Shown here in pieces: positions 1 to 8,023 of a stretch of DNA of 64,000 nt (positions are counted from its first letter, which is position 1; each line of letters begins with the position of its first letter). The stretch is from Actinoplanes sandaracinus (GTDB taxonomy: Bacteria; Actinomycetota; Actinomycetes; Mycobacteriales; Micromonosporaceae). Where the stretch lies: NCBI RefSeq assembly GCF_030009775.1, contig NZ_JASCTH010000008.1, forward strand, positions 102,579-166,578, read 5' to 3'. The position numbers and the translations under genes are program-made. The notes beneath the pieces were generated by a model. It was not told the origin of the DNA, did no database searches, and worked only from the letters and a program-made list of their open reading frames with translations.

Positions 1-809
1 CCGGACGAGACACCGACCGTGGTGGCGCCTTCCAGCCACTCCTCCTGGATCTCGGAGGCGTAGTCGACCAGGTGGCCGGCCCGTGCGCCGGCGCCGAGGG
101 CCACCTCGACCAGGCGGACCGAGTTCGACGAGTTGGTGGAGCCGACCACGATCACCACGTCGCAGTCCGGCGCGATCTCTTTGATCACGTGCTGGCGGTT
201 GGACGTGGCGTAGCAGATGTCGTCGCTCGGCGGCGACTGCAGCAGCGGCAGCCGGGTCTTGAGCCGGGCGACCGTCTCCATCGTCTCGTCGACGCTCAAG
301 GTGGTCTGCGACAGCCAGACGACCTTCGCCGGGTCACGGATCACGACGTTCGCCACGTCGTCGGGGCCGTCGACCAGCTGGATGTGGGCGGGAGCCTCAC
401 CGGCGGTGCCGATGACCTCCTCGTGGCCCTCGTGGCCGATCAGCAGGATGTCGTAGTCCTCGGCGGCGAAGCGCTTGGCCTCGTGGTGCACTTTCGTCAC
501 CAGGGGGCAGGTGGCGTCGATCGCCTTGAGGTTGCGCTCGCGGGCCTGGTCGTGCACTTCGGGAGCGACGCCGTGGGCCGAGAACACCACGGTGGCGCCC
601 TCGGGGACCTCGTAGTTCTCCTCCACGAAGATCGCGCCCCGGGACTCGAGGGTGTTGACCACGTGCTTGTTGTGCACGATCTGCTTGCGCACATAGACCG
701 GGGCGCCGTAGAGCTTCAACGCCTCCTCGACGGTCTGCACGGCGCGGTCGACACCGGCGCAGTAGCCACGCGGCTTGGCGAGCAACACCCGCTTACGAGG
801 TTCAGTCAC
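1..809 (-). CDS. ispH: 4-hydroxy-3-methylbut-2-enyl diphosphate reductase, 3' end cut by window
   Basis: IspH (LytB) is the last MEP-pathway enzyme; it reduces HMBPP to IPP and DMAPP with a [4Fe-4S] cluster in the cytosol. The start is GTG at 809, reading [20 protein letters not shown]; the Cys in [11 protein letters not shown] is the first cluster ligand. The second ligand sits in the [12 protein letters not shown] stretch. [16 protein letters not shown] and GSTNSSNS, all family signatures, follow. The stop codon lies left of position 1, so only about 269 of roughly 310-330 residues are visible. The gene upstream on the other strand is divergent. Identification is firm. Confidence 0.96.
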   Translation of the reverse strand, partial: MTEPRKRVLLAKPRGYCAGVDRAVQTVEEALKLYGAPVYVRKQIVHNKHVVNTLESRGAIFVEENYEVPEGATVVFSAHGVAPEVHDQARERNLKAIDATCPLVTKVHHEAKRFAAEDYDILLIGHEGHEEVIGTAGEAPAHIQLVDGPDDVANVVIRDPAKVVWLSQTTLSVDETMETVARLKTRLPLLQSPPSDDICYATSNRQHVIKEIAPDCDVVIVVGSTNSSNSVRLVEVALGAGARAGHLVDYASEIQEEWLEGATTVGVSS

Positions 810-885
810 CCGGCCATGGTACGTGCACTCCGGGCACCCCCGCCTCTCTGCGATCAGCACCACAGGCCGGTCATACTCCCTTCCC

Positions 886-1401
886 ATGACGGGGACCGAG
901 AACATCAGCGTGAGTCGGGGCGTTCGCCTGACAGTCGGGCTGCTGAGCCTGACGGCCGGGCTGTTCTGGCTGCTCATGAACCTTTCCGGGGTGTATCCGC
1001 GGGACGTTTTCGTCGGTGTCGCGCTCGCCGGGGGCGGGCTGGTCCTGCTGCTGTGGAGGCGCCTGCCACTGTCCGGACGGCTCGTCTCCGCCGCCGCGGG
1101 GGTGATCGGTCTCGGCGGAACGGCGGCCGGGCTCACCGCCCGATCGGCCGAAATATGCTGCATGTTCGCCTACCGGGAGGGCCGGGGCTGGCCGTACGAG
1201 TGGCTAGGCCGCGGCGCGGTCGCCGAAACCCCCGGCGAGGCACAGCGCCTGGCCGCGGCGCAGGGCTGGGAGTGGTCCGCGTCGGCCCTGTTCGTGGACG
1301 TGACCGTCTGGGCGTACGCCGGACTGATGGTGATCGTGGTGGGGGGCCTGGCCCGGCGGGCCGCGCGCCGGCGAGCGGAGACCACCGGCCCCGCCGTCTA
1401 G
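886..1401 (+). CDS. Small membrane protein, tandem paralogue A
   Basis: A protein of 171 residues with no function I recognise. It has two N-terminal hydrophobic segments (about residues 13-33 and 40-56), a third around 63-80, and a final one near 138-156, with an Arg-rich cytoplasmic tail. Between the last two segments is a loop with a CC pair followed by [12 protein letters not shown]. The next gene has the same design and the same loop (CC, then GHGYPYPFLGTG), so the two look like a tandem duplication. The ATG at 886 follows CATACT by 8 nt, like the box before the neighbour, which supports this start over an earlier in-frame one. Both could be ancillary to an envelope process, but nothing here shows it. 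Confidence 0.75.
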   Translation: MTGTENISVSRGVRLTVGLLSLTAGLFWLLMNLSGVYPRDVFVGVALAGGGLVLLLWRRLPLSGRLVSAAAGVIGLGGTAAGLTARSAEICCMFAYREGRGWPYEWLGRGAVAETPGEAQRLAAAQGWEWSASALFVDVTVWAYAGLMVIVVGGLARRAARRRAETTGPAV

Positions 1402-1447
1402 TCCGTTTCGCCCCGGATCCGACAGAACGGGCGAGATACTTCCCTTC

Positions 1448-1987
1448 ATGAGCGCCGAGAAGTGGCCCTCGATCCCGGCCGTTCTCCGCGTGATGGCCGG
1501 CTGGTTCATGCTCGGCATCGGGCTGCTGAACCTGGCGGTCGAGATCGACGGTGGGCTGACCGGCGCGTACCTGATGTTTCACGTGGTGCTCGGCCTCGGT
1601 GGGGTGCTGATGCTGTTGCGGCGGCGGCCGGTCCCGAGCCGTGCCGGGTGCGCGATCGCCGGCGTCCTCGCGCTGGCCGGGATGGTGTCCACCGCGTTGC
1701 CGGGCACGTCGCGCTGCTGCCTGGAGGATCCACCGGGGCACGGCTATCCGTACCCGTTCCTCGGCACCGGCGGCGGCGTCCACGTCGAGCCGGCCTACCT
1801 CGTCGTCGATCTGATCTTCTGGGGTTGCGCCGGCCTGCTGGCGATGGTCGTCCTGGCCGTCGCCGAGCGGGCGCTGCCGCAACGGCGTACCCCGATCGAT
1901 CTGAGGCGTTACCGCGGGCACGCCGAACCGGCGGCGATGTCCGCCACCCCGGATCGGGCGGGCGAAAATGTCGGTGGGCTTACGTAA
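1448..1987 (+). CDS. Small membrane protein, tandem paralogue B
   Basis: A protein of 179 residues, paralogous to the preceding gene by topology and by the CC...GYPYPFLGTGGG loop. Hydrophobic segments lie near residues 12-32, 38-56, 64-84 and 118-140. The C-terminal 40 residues are polar. The ATG at 1448 is preceded by GATACT and 7 nt, a probable leaderless arrangement that copies the one upstream of paralogue A. It ends 9 bp before xseA, which has its own -10 box. Function unknown. Confidence 0.75.
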   Translation: MSAEKWPSIPAVLRVMAGWFMLGIGLLNLAVEIDGGLTGAYLMFHVVLGLGGVLMLLRRRPVPSRAGCAIAGVLALAGMVSTALPGTSRCCLEDPPGHGYPYPFLGTGGGVHVEPAYLVVDLIFWGCAGLLAMVVLAVAERALPQRRTPIDLRRYRGHAEPAAMSATPDRAGENVGGLT

Positions 1988-1990
1988 TCT
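1985..1990 (+). promoter_or_regulatory. -10 box for leaderless xseA
   Basis: TAATCT ends 6 nt before the GTG of xseA at 1997. That spacing puts the transcription start at or next to the start codon, and there is no Shine-Dalgarno sequence. Confidence 0.6.
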
Positions 1991-1996
1991 GGCCGG

Positions 1997-3220
1997 GTGA
2001 ACGAGCCCGACAGCACGCGCAGCTCCGCCGACGAGCCGTGGCCGGTCCGCGTCGTCAGTCAGAAGATCGGCGCCTGGATCGGCAAGCTCGGCTGGGTCTG
2101 GGTCGACGGGCAGGTCGCCCAGATCAGCCGTCGGCCCGGCTCCAACGTGGTCTTCCTGACCCTGCGTGACCCGTCGGCCGACCTCAGCCTCACCGTCACC
2201 ACCCACCACGACGTGCTGCACGCCGGCGCTCCCGACCTGGCCGAGGGCGCCCGGGTCACCCTGCACGCCAAACCGGAGTTCTATCCGGCCCGCGGCACTC
2301 TCAGCCTGCGCGCCGACGAGATCCGCCAGGTCGGTGTCGGCGAGCTGCTGGCCCGTCTGGAAAAGCTGAAACGCCTGCTCTCCGCCGAGGGCCTGTTCGC
2401 CCGGGAGCGCAAGCGGCGGCTGCCGTTCCTGCCCGGCCGGGTCGGGCTGATCACCGGGCGGGCCAGCGCCGCCGAGCGCGACGTGCTGATGAACACCCGG
2501 CGCCGCTGGCCGTCCGTGGACTTCCGGGTGATCAACGTGCCGGTGCAGGGCCCGACCGCGGTGGCGCAGATCCTCGACGCGCTCAAGGTGCTCGACAACG
2601 ACGACACCATCGACGTGATCGTGATCGCCCGCGGCGGTGGCAGCGTGGAGGACCTGCTCCCGTTCTCCGACGAGGCGCTCTGCCGGGCCGTCTTCGGCGC
2701 CCGCACCCCGGTGGTCAGCGCCATCGGCCACGAGACCGACGCGCCGCTGCTCGACTACGTCGCCGACGTGCGCGCCTCCACCCCGACCGACGCCGCGAAA
2801 CGTATCGTGCCCGACCTCGCCGACGAGCAGCGCCTCATCACGCACGCCCGGGCGCGGCTCGACCGGGCGGTGATCGGCATGCTCGACCGGGAGCGGCAGC
2901 GGATCGAGGCGTGGCGGTCCCGGCCCGTGCTGGCCCGCCCCGAGGTGCTGATCGACCAGCGTGCCACCGAGGTGACCGCGCTGCGCGACCGGGCCGGGCG
3001 CAGCCTGGAGCACCGGCTGCGCCGCGCCGACGACGCGCTGGAACACACCGTCGCTCGGCTGCGTGCCCTGTCCCCGGCCAAGACGCTGGAGCGCGGCTAC
3101 GCGATCGTGCAACGCCCCGACGGCCACGTGGTCCGCGCCGCGGACGAGGTGTCGCCGGGCGACCTTCTTCGGATCCGGCTCGCCGAGGGCGAGCTGCGAA
3201 CAGCAGTGATGGAGAGCTGA
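1997..3220 (+). CDS. xseA: Exodeoxyribonuclease VII large subunit
   Basis: Large subunit of exonuclease VII, which degrades single-stranded DNA from both ends into oligonucleotides and acts in mismatch repair and DNA clean-up with XseB. The 407 residues show an N-terminal OB fold (about 20-115, [13 protein letters not shown]), the catalytic region with [36 protein letters not shown] and [16 protein letters not shown], and a C-terminal helical region ending in LERGYAIVQ. Length is usual for actinobacteria. The GTG start has a -10 box 6 nt upstream. The stop TGA at 3218-3220 is immediately followed by the ATG of xseB, a clear operon. Confidence 0.97.
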   Translation: MNEPDSTRSSADEPWPVRVVSQKIGAWIGKLGWVWVDGQVAQISRRPGSNVVFLTLRDPSADLSLTVTTHHDVLHAGAPDLAEGARVTLHAKPEFYPARGTLSLRADEIRQVGVGELLARLEKLKRLLSAEGLFARERKRRLPFLPGRVGLITGRASAAERDVLMNTRRRWPSVDFRVINVPVQGPTAVAQILDALKVLDNDDTIDVIVIARGGGSVEDLLPFSDEALCRAVFGARTPVVSAIGHETDAPLLDYVADVRASTPTDAAKRIVPDLADEQRLITHARARLDRAVIGMLDRERQRIEAWRSRPVLARPEVLIDQRATEVTALRDRAGRSLEHRLRRADDALEHTVARLRALSPAKTLERGYAIVQRPDGHVVRAADEVSPGDLLRIRLAEGELRTAVMES

Positions 3221-3424
3221 ATGACCGACGAGAGACTCACCTACGAGCAGGCCCGCACCGAGCTGGCCTCCGTGGTGGAGCGGCTGGAGCAGGGCGGCGG
3301 CACCCTGGAGGAGTCATTGGCTCTGTGGGAGCGCGGCGAGCGACTGGCCGACGTCTGTCGCGGCTGGCTCGACGGCGCCCGCGAGCGCATCGAGGCGGCC
3401 CGCGCCGCCCGGGCCGACGAGTGA
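3221..3424 (+). CDS. xseB: Exodeoxyribonuclease VII small subunit
   Basis: A protein of 67 residues with the family pattern YEQARTELASVVERLEQGG, TLEESLALWERGE and the C-terminal helix. XseB forms a coiled hairpin that binds the XseA stalk. It starts directly after xseA with no gap, so translation is probably coupled. It ends 2 bp from the stop of the convergent DUF4245 gene. Confidence 0.96.
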   Translation: MTDERLTYEQARTELASVVERLEQGGGTLEESLALWERGERLADVCRGWLDGARERIEAARAARADE

Positions 3425-3426
3425 CC

Positions 3427-4065
3427 TCAGGACAGCGAGGAGGCCAGCTTCTCCAGGTTCGCGGTGTCGTCGTCGTTCCCGATGATCACGATGGTCCGGT
3501 TCTGCTCGGTGACGATCAGGGCCATCTCCCCCGGCCGTCCGGTGTAACGCATCCAGGTCCGCCGGTCGGTGCGGTAAGCGCCGATCCGCTCGCCCTGAGC
3601 GCCGACCTCGGCCGGGACCAGCGTGGTCGCCGTGATGTTGCTCTGGACCATCAGGATCGGCTTCTCCGCCGGATCGACGTAACCGAGCCGCAGCGTCGAG
3701 CCGCCCTCCTCGCGGCGGAAATGCGCCGATGTGATGTACCAGTCAGTGCTGAGCCCGGCCGCCTGCGCCACCGGGAACACCCGCTCGGCCGCCGACAGCG
3801 TCGAGGCCAACGACTCCGCCTTCACCCTGTGCGGCTTCTCCCCGTCCAGCACCACCTTGTAATAGGTCATCAGCAGGGCGACCGGCACCAGCAGCACCAG
3901 CAGCGAGAGGACCATGTCACGCGGGCGCCGGCCCTCCTTGGCGGCGAGGCGCGGCGAGGTCGCCGCCGCTGCCCTGGCCGGGGACGGGGCTGTCGCGGAG
4001 GTCTCGGTGGGCGCGGTTTCGCCCGGGACCGGGGCGGGAGAAGAGGCTGGTTCCACGAACCCCAT
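3427..4065 (-). CDS. DUF4245 membrane-anchored protein
   Basis: A protein of 212 residues beginning MGFVEPASS at the ATG at 4065. It has a Pro/Ala/Thr-rich cytoplasmic N-terminus (about 1-62), one transmembrane helix ([19 protein letters not shown], about 72-90) and an extracytoplasmic domain that ends in [16 protein letters not shown]. This matches the actinobacterial DUF4245 family, whose M. tuberculosis member lies next to glpX as here. Function is unknown. It is divergent from glpX across a 92-bp gap that holds a perfect inverted repeat. Confidence 0.85.
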   Translation of the reverse strand: MGFVEPASSPAPVPGETAPTETSATAPSPARAAAATSPRLAAKEGRRPRDMVLSLLVLLVPVALLMTYYKVVLDGEKPHRVKAESLASTLSAAERVFPVAQAAGLSTDWYITSAHFRREEGGSTLRLGYVDPAEKPILMVQSNITATTLVPAEVGAQGERIGAYRTDRRTWMRYTGRPGEMALIVTEQNRTIVIIGNDDDTANLEKLASSLS

Positions 4066-4100
4066 TGTTAACCACGTCGCTGAAACGGGACTTGGCACGT

Positions 4101-4122
4101 CCTCAGATGCCAGGATCTGAGG
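4101..4122. promoter_or_regulatory. Perfect inverted repeat between DUF4245 and glpX, candidate operator
   Basis: CCTCAGAT and ATCTGAGG form 8-bp perfect arms around GCCAGG. The repeat sits in the gap between the two divergent genes, 36 bp from the glpX GTG and 35 bp from the DUF4245 ATG, with a TTGGCA-like -35 candidate at 4092-4097. The central ATG at 4107 is an alternative glpX start, but the AGGAGG-supported GTG at 4158 is better. Confidence 0.45.
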
Positions 4123-4157
4123 AATCACCAGCCCCGCAACGTCGCGAGGAGGCCGCC

Positions 4158-5195
4158 GTGCCCGCCCGAGTCCCGCAGGACCTCGACCGCAACATCGCCC
4201 TCGACCTCGTCCGCGTCACCGAAGCCGCCGCCATGGCGGCCGGCCGGTGGGTCGGCCGAGGCGACAAGAACGGCGGTGACGGCGCCGCCGTCGACGCCAT
4301 GCGCAAACTCATCAACTCGATCCAGATGCAGGGTGTCGTCGTCATCGGCGAGGGCGAGAAAGACGAAGCGCCGATGCTCTTCAACGGCGAACGGGTCGGC
4401 GACGGCACCGGGCCGGAGGTGGACGTCGCGGTCGACCCGATCGACGGCACCACCTTGATGAGCAAGGGCATGCCCGGCGCGATCGCGGTCCTCGCGGTCG
4501 CCGAGCGCGGCGCCATGTTCGACCCGAGCGCCGTCTTCTACATGGACAAGATCGCCGTCGGCCCCGACTGCGCCGACGTCATCGACATCAACGCCGGCGT
4601 GAAGGAGAACCTGCGCCGCATCGCCAAGGCCAAGCGCTCCAGCATCTCCGACGTGACGGTGTGCATTCTGGACCGTCCCCGTCACGCCAAACTGGTCGAG
4701 GAGGTCCGCCAGACCGGCGCCACCATCAAGTTCATCTCCGACGGTGACATCGCCGGGGCCATCTCCGCGGCCCGCCTGGAGTCCGACGTCGACGTGCTGA
4801 TGGGCATCGGCGGCACCCCCGAGGGCATCACCGCCGCGTGCGCCCTCAAGTGCCTCGGCGGCATGATCCAGGCGAAACTGTGGCCCCTCGACGACGCCGA
4901 GCGGGAGAAGGCGATCGCCGGCGGCCACGACCTCGACCGTGTCCTCACCACCGACGATCTGGTCACCGGCGACAACTGCTTCTTCGTCGCCACCGGCGTC
5001 ACCAGCGGCGACCTACTCAAGGGCGTCCGCTACCGGGCGGGCGGCGCGCACACCCAGTCGATCGTGATGCGCTCCAAGAGCGGCACCATCCGGGTCATCG
5101 ACTCCTACCACCGCCTGGAGAAACTCGCTCTCTACTCGGCGGTCGACTTCGACGGCCACCTGCCCACGGTGCCGATGGGCGACCAGGTCCTCTGA
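4158..5195 (+). CDS. glpX: Class II fructose-1,6-bisphosphatase
   Basis: GlpX hydrolyses fructose-1,6-bisphosphate to fructose-6-phosphate in gluconeogenesis, Mg/Mn dependent, in the cytosol. Visible motifs are [52 protein letters not shown] (metal and phosphate site) and [10 protein letters not shown] chose the GTG at 4158 (345 residues) because AGGAGG lies 6 nt upstream and the protein then has the usual family length; an in-frame ATG at 4107 would add 17 residues. With pckG in the same window it supplies the two irreversible gluconeogenic steps. A strong hairpin terminator follows. Confidence 0.95.
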   Translation: MPARVPQDLDRNIALDLVRVTEAAAMAAGRWVGRGDKNGGDGAAVDAMRKLINSIQMQGVVVIGEGEKDEAPMLFNGERVGDGTGPEVDVAVDPIDGTTLMSKGMPGAIAVLAVAERGAMFDPSAVFYMDKIAVGPDCADVIDINAGVKENLRRIAKAKRSSISDVTVCILDRPRHAKLVEEVRQTGATIKFISDGDIAGAISAARLESDVDVLMGIGGTPEGITAACALKCLGGMIQAKLWPLDDAEREKAIAGGHDLDRVLTTDDLVTGDNCFFVATGVTSGDLLKGVRYRAGGAHTQSIVMRSKSGTIRVIDSYHRLEKLALYSAVDFDGHLPTVPMGDQVL

Positions 5196-5201
5196 CGGGA
5201 G

Positions 5202-5236
5202 GGGTCCGGGCAGATCTCAAACCCGGACCCTTTTCT
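5202..5236 (+). terminator. Intrinsic terminator of glpX
   Basis: GGGTCCGGG (5202-5210) pairs perfectly with CCCGGACCC (5222-5230) around an 11-nt loop and is followed by TTTTCT. It begins 6 bp after the glpX stop. The T tract runs into CTCGTACGC, so this is also one of the GTACG 3' motif sites. Confidence 0.85.
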
Positions 5237-5592
5237 CGTACGCGTCACCCCGCACCCGCCGAACACTGATCCTCACCTGGCTACACCGCGAGGTAGGCGG
5301 CTGCCCACGGCCCCAGCGCGCCCACCGGGCTGCTGCCACACCGGCTCAACCCCCCAGGTCGCACCCGCCATACCCCGGCAAGCCGCGTTGCCAGCGCAGA
5401 CCCTCCCAGCCGTAGCCCGGACACGCCACCCACCGGCCGAGACACGGCTGAGCTACGGCGGGCGGGTGCGGGGTGGGTGGGGTGAGGGACTTGCCCGAAA
5501 GGCGCGCTGGGGGTGGAGGGCAGCGGCGTCGCGCGGTAGGGGCGGGACTCCGCTGGTGCGGTGGGGGGCTGGTGGCCGTACCCGCTGAGGGT
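5237..5592. other. Intergenic region between glpX and the rhomboid gene, no gene seen
   Basis: About 356 bp of very GC-rich DNA between two convergent genes. Open frames on both strands have no start signals or recognisable sequence. It holds the end of the glpX terminator and, at the right edge, the rhomboid 3' motif. Confidence 0.6.
5576..5591 (-). other. 3' GTACG motif after the rhomboid gene
   Basis: Read on the gene strand, CCCTCAGCGGGTACGG begins 1 nt after the TAA stop. It is one of six similar 16-mers found downstream of genes in this window. Confidence 0.45.
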
Positions 5593-6213
5593 TTATCGGC
5601 GGCGCCGGAAGAGGACCGCCGCGACGATCCCGCCGAGCAGGCCCAGCAGGTGTCCCTGCCAGGAGATGCGCTGGTCGGTCGGCAGGACGTTGTAGATCTG
5701 GTACCAGTAGAGCAGGCCGATGAACAGCGCGACCGCGAAGTTCCACCAGCTGCGCTCCACCAGGCCACGGGCGAGCAGCAGGCCGAGGTATCCGAAGATG
5801 ACGCCGCTGGCGCCGACCACCACGGTGCTCGGGCTGCCGATGAACCAGACTCCGACGCCGGCCACCGCCATGATCAGCGCGGTGGACCAGATGAAGCGAC
5901 GGGCCCCGCCGGCCAGCACGAACGTGCCGAGCAGGATGAGCGGCACCGCGTTGCCGTAGAGGTGTTCCCAGCCGTCGTGCAGGAACGGGCTGAACAGGAT
6001 GCCGTCGATGCCGTCGAGGGAGTGCGGGATGATGCCGCCGGCCAGGTCGAGAGTGCCGACGCCGAGGCCGACGTCGATCGCCTCGATCAGGAACAGTGCC
6101 GGGACGATCGCGCACATCGTCACGAACGCTCGCCCCAGCGATGCGTAGAAAGCCTCGGTGCCGAACCGTCCTGCCTCGTTCGCGCGTGCTTCGGCCGCCC
6201 ACCCGTAACTCAT
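5593..6213 (-). CDS. Rhomboid-family intramembrane serine protease
   Basis: A 206-residue polytopic membrane protein. Rhomboids cleave transmembrane segments of other proteins inside the bilayer with a Ser-His dyad. The expected marks are present: HDGWEHLYGN in the second helix region, VVGASGVIFGY carrying the catalytic Ser (GxSG), and WQGHLLGLLGG carrying the catalytic His, followed by a basic tail. The ATG at 6213 (MSYGWAAEARAN) is chosen because the upstream extension is Arg/Pro-rich and unlike the family. It lies 47 bp downstream of the trypsin gene on the same strand, so the two may be co-transcribed. Substrate unknown. Confidence 0.9.
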   Translation of the reverse strand: MSYGWAAEARANEAGRFGTEAFYASLGRAFVTMCAIVPALFLIEAIDVGLGVGTLDLAGGIIPHSLDGIDGILFSPFLHDGWEHLYGNAVPLILLGTFVLAGGARRFIWSTALIMAVAGVGVWFIGSPSTVVVGASGVIFGYLGLLLARGLVERSWWNFAVALFIGLLYWYQIYNVLPTDQRISWQGHLLGLLGGIVAAVLFRRRR

Positions 6214-6260
6214 GCCTCGATGGTCGCAGGAGCGGGCGAGCCCGGCCAGTCGAGCGACGA

Positions 6261-7040
6261 TCAGCTCAGACGGCGAACGGCATCCTGGATGTCGGTACGA
6301 AACTTGGATATTTGTGTGTATACCCCGAAATAGCCGTCCCGCGCGCAGCCCAGCCCCCAGCTGACGATGCCGACCTGCACCCACCGCCCGGCCCGGTCCC
6401 GGCGGACCATCGGGCCGCCGGAGTCGCCCTGGCAGGTGTCGACGCCGTGGCGGCCCGCGCAGATCGACTCGTCGCGGACCAGTTCCACGCCGGCCGCGCG
6501 GTAGGCGGCGGCGCACTCCTCGTCCGGGATGGTGGGCACGGCCGCGTAGTGCAGGCGGCGCTCCTGTTGCGGCGCGGCCTCCCGGGTCTGGCCCCAGCCC
6601 ATCACGGTGAACGTGCCCTCGTCGACGTCGTCAGGAGTCAGCGGCAGGGTGGGCAGCGACAGCTCGCGCTCCAGGCGGACGACGGCCCAGTCGTCGCCTT
6701 CGGTCTCGGTCACGAAGTCCGGGGACCGGTGGACCTCGACCGAGGCGACGGCGATCGCGGTGCGGGAGTCGAGGTCGGGGTCGCCGGCGGTGACGGTGAT
6801 CCGGTCGTTGGGGCCGGTCGGCCCGACACAGTGCCCGGCGGTGAGGACCACCCGGGGGGCGACCAGGGTGCCGCCACAGCCCATCGACAGCCGGACCACC
6901 CAGGGGAACCGCCCGGAGCCGGCGATCTTGCCGCCGACCACTTCGAGCGCCGGTGGCCGCCCGGGCTCGGCCCGGGCGGGCAGGTCACCCGCTCCCGCGA
7001 GAACGAGAACCGCGAGACCTAATGCGACTTTCCGGACCAT
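6261..7040 (-). CDS. Secreted trypsin-like serine protease (S1 family)
   Basis: 259 residues with a signal peptide (MVRKVALGLAVLVLAGAG, probable cleavage after ARA near residue 24), a short propeptide, and the mature start VVGGKIAGSGRFPW, equivalent to IVGG of activated trypsin. The triad is visible: His in LTAGHC, Asp in GDDWAVVRL, Ser in CQGDSGGP. Six cysteines around these sites fit three disulphides. The S1 pocket Asp six residues before the catalytic Ser (DTCQGDS) suggests cleavage after Lys/Arg. An extracellular degradative or processing enzyme. Confidence 0.94.
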   Translation of the reverse strand: MVRKVALGLAVLVLAGAGDLPARAEPGRPPALEVVGGKIAGSGRFPWVVRLSMGCGGTLVAPRVVLTAGHCVGPTGPNDRITVTAGDPDLDSRTAIAVASVEVHRSPDFVTETEGDDWAVVRLERELSLPTLPLTPDDVDEGTFTVMGWGQTREAAPQQERRLHYAAVPTIPDEECAAAYRAAGVELVRDESICAGRHGVDTCQGDSGGPMVRRDRAGRWVQVGIVSWGLGCARDGYFGVYTQISKFRTDIQDAVRRLS

Positions 7041-7059
7041 GTGGACATTTGATCACAGC

Positions 7060-7094
7060 AAAAACGGGGCCGCGCGGATCGCCGCGCAGCCCCG
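7060..7094 (-). terminator. Intrinsic terminator of the transglycosylase-like gene
   Basis: Read on the minus strand, CGGGGCTGCGCGG and CCGCGCGGCCCCG pair over 13 positions with one T-G wobble and a CGAT loop, followed by TTTTT. It starts 15 bp after the stop and separates this gene from the trypsin gene. Confidence 0.9.
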
Positions 7095-7109
7095 CTCAGA
7101 GGTTTCGGG

Positions 7110-7799
7110 TCAGTACCAGCCGACGTTCTGCGAGTGACCCCAGGCGCCACACGGAGTCTTGTAACGGCCCTCGATGTAGCCGAGGCCCCACTTGATCTGG
7201 GTGGCCGGGTTGGTCTTCCAGTCCGAGCCCGCCGACGCCATCTTGCTGCCCGGGAGGGACTGTGGGATCCCGTACGCCCCGGAGCTGCGGTTGGTGGCCT
7301 TGTAGTTCCAGCCACTCTCCTTCTTCCACAGCTTGTCCAGGCACGGGAACTGGTCGAGCTTGAAGCCGGCGTCGAGCATGAGCGCGCACCCGATCTTGCG
7401 GCTGCCGTTGTACTCGTTGCAGGAGGACGGAATGTCGCCGGTGAAGACGACCGGACCGGCGGCTTTCTCGGTCTTCTTGGCCTCTTCGGCCTTCTTCGCC
7501 TCGATGACCTTCTTCTCCAGCGCCCGCGCTTTGGAAGCGGCGACCTGAACCTCGGTCGCGGCCTTGGCGGCGGCGGCCTCCTCGGCGACCACACGGTGCG
7601 CCCGCGCGGCGGCGTGGTCGGCCTGACGGTCCTTCAACAGCTGCATCTCGTCCTGGTTCGCCTGGACGATCATCTGAGCTTGGGCGCCCTGCTGCTGGAT
7701 GTCCCGGTTCTGCCCGAGGTAAACACCGCCGGTCAATCCCGCCACGAGCAGGCCGACCGATGCCGCACGAACTCCGAGCCGGCTCCAGAGCCGCTTCAC
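7110..7799 (-). CDS. Exported lytic-transglycosylase-like protein with coiled-coil stalk
   Basis: 229 residues. The N-terminus is a signal-anchor or signal peptide (AASVGLLVAGLTGGVYLG). Residues about 40-110 form an Ala/Lys/Glu-rich coiled coil. The C-terminal 85 residues hold the lysozyme-like fold signature: LDKLWKKESGWNYKATNRSS with the catalytic Glu, GAYGIPQSLPGSKM, and WGLGYIEGRYKTPCGAW. Such proteins cut or remodel peptidoglycan outside the membrane. The GTG at 7799 is chosen over the in-frame GTG at 7835 because GAAGGG lies 7-8 nt upstream. A leader hairpin and a CRP-type palindrome lie upstream. Confidence 0.88.
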   Translation of the reverse strand: MKRLWSRLGVRAASVGLLVAGLTGGVYLGQNRDIQQQGAQAQMIVQANQDEMQLLKDRQADHAAARAHRVVAEEAAAAKAATEVQVAASKARALEKKVIEAKKAEEAKKTEKAAGPVVFTGDIPSSCNEYNGSRKIGCALMLDAGFKLDQFPCLDKLWKKESGWNYKATNRSSGAYGIPQSLPGSKMASAGSDWKTNPATQIKWGLGYIEGRYKTPCGAWGHSQNVGWY

Positions 7800-7826
7800 G
7801 AAGAATCCCTTCGTCGGGGGCAAGAA

Positions 7827-7858
7827 GCGGCGCACGTGAACGGATCAGGGTGCGCCGC
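7827..7858 (-). promoter_or_regulatory. Stem-loop in the leader of the transglycosylase-like gene
   Basis: GCGGCGCAC and GTGCGCCGC form a perfect 9-bp stem around a 14-nt loop, ending 27 nt upstream of the chosen GTG and overlapping the rejected upstream start. A structured leader is plausible. I did not recognise a c-di-AMP (ydaO) riboswitch, which often precedes such genes. Confidence 0.4.
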
Positions 7859-7947
7859 GAGCACTGCGACCCGATGGGGATCGCCGGGGGGTGCCCGCGG
7901 AACACCATGGCGCAAGGTGAAGTGGATGTGAAACGCCAGAGCGGAGT

Positions 7948-7963
7948 TGTGACTTTAGTCACG
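7948..7963. promoter_or_regulatory. CRP/GlxR-type operator
   Basis: TGTGACTTTAGTCACG matches the CRP-family consensus TGTGA-N6-TCACA at 9 of 10 defined positions, with the palindrome extending to GTGACT/AGTCAC. It lies about 150 bp upstream of the transglycosylase-like gene and 60 bp past the end of phoH. Mycobacterial and corynebacterial CRP/GlxR proteins bind this sequence and control rpf-type wall hydrolases. Confidence 0.65.
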
Positions 7964-8023
7964 AGACTTTTTGGAGAATTCCGGCACGAATACCCCGCTC
8001 CGGCGCTACGCAAAGCGACTACC

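Noticed and set aside
1133..3127. 664-codon open frame opposite xseA
   Set aside because: Antisense shadow of xseA; the protein is Ala/Arg/Gly-rich without family motifs.
7827..8023. c-di-AMP (ydaO) riboswitch upstream of the transglycosylase-like gene
   Set aside because: The conserved GGGGGAACC- and UGGGGUGAA-type blocks are not found; only a simple hairpin is visible.
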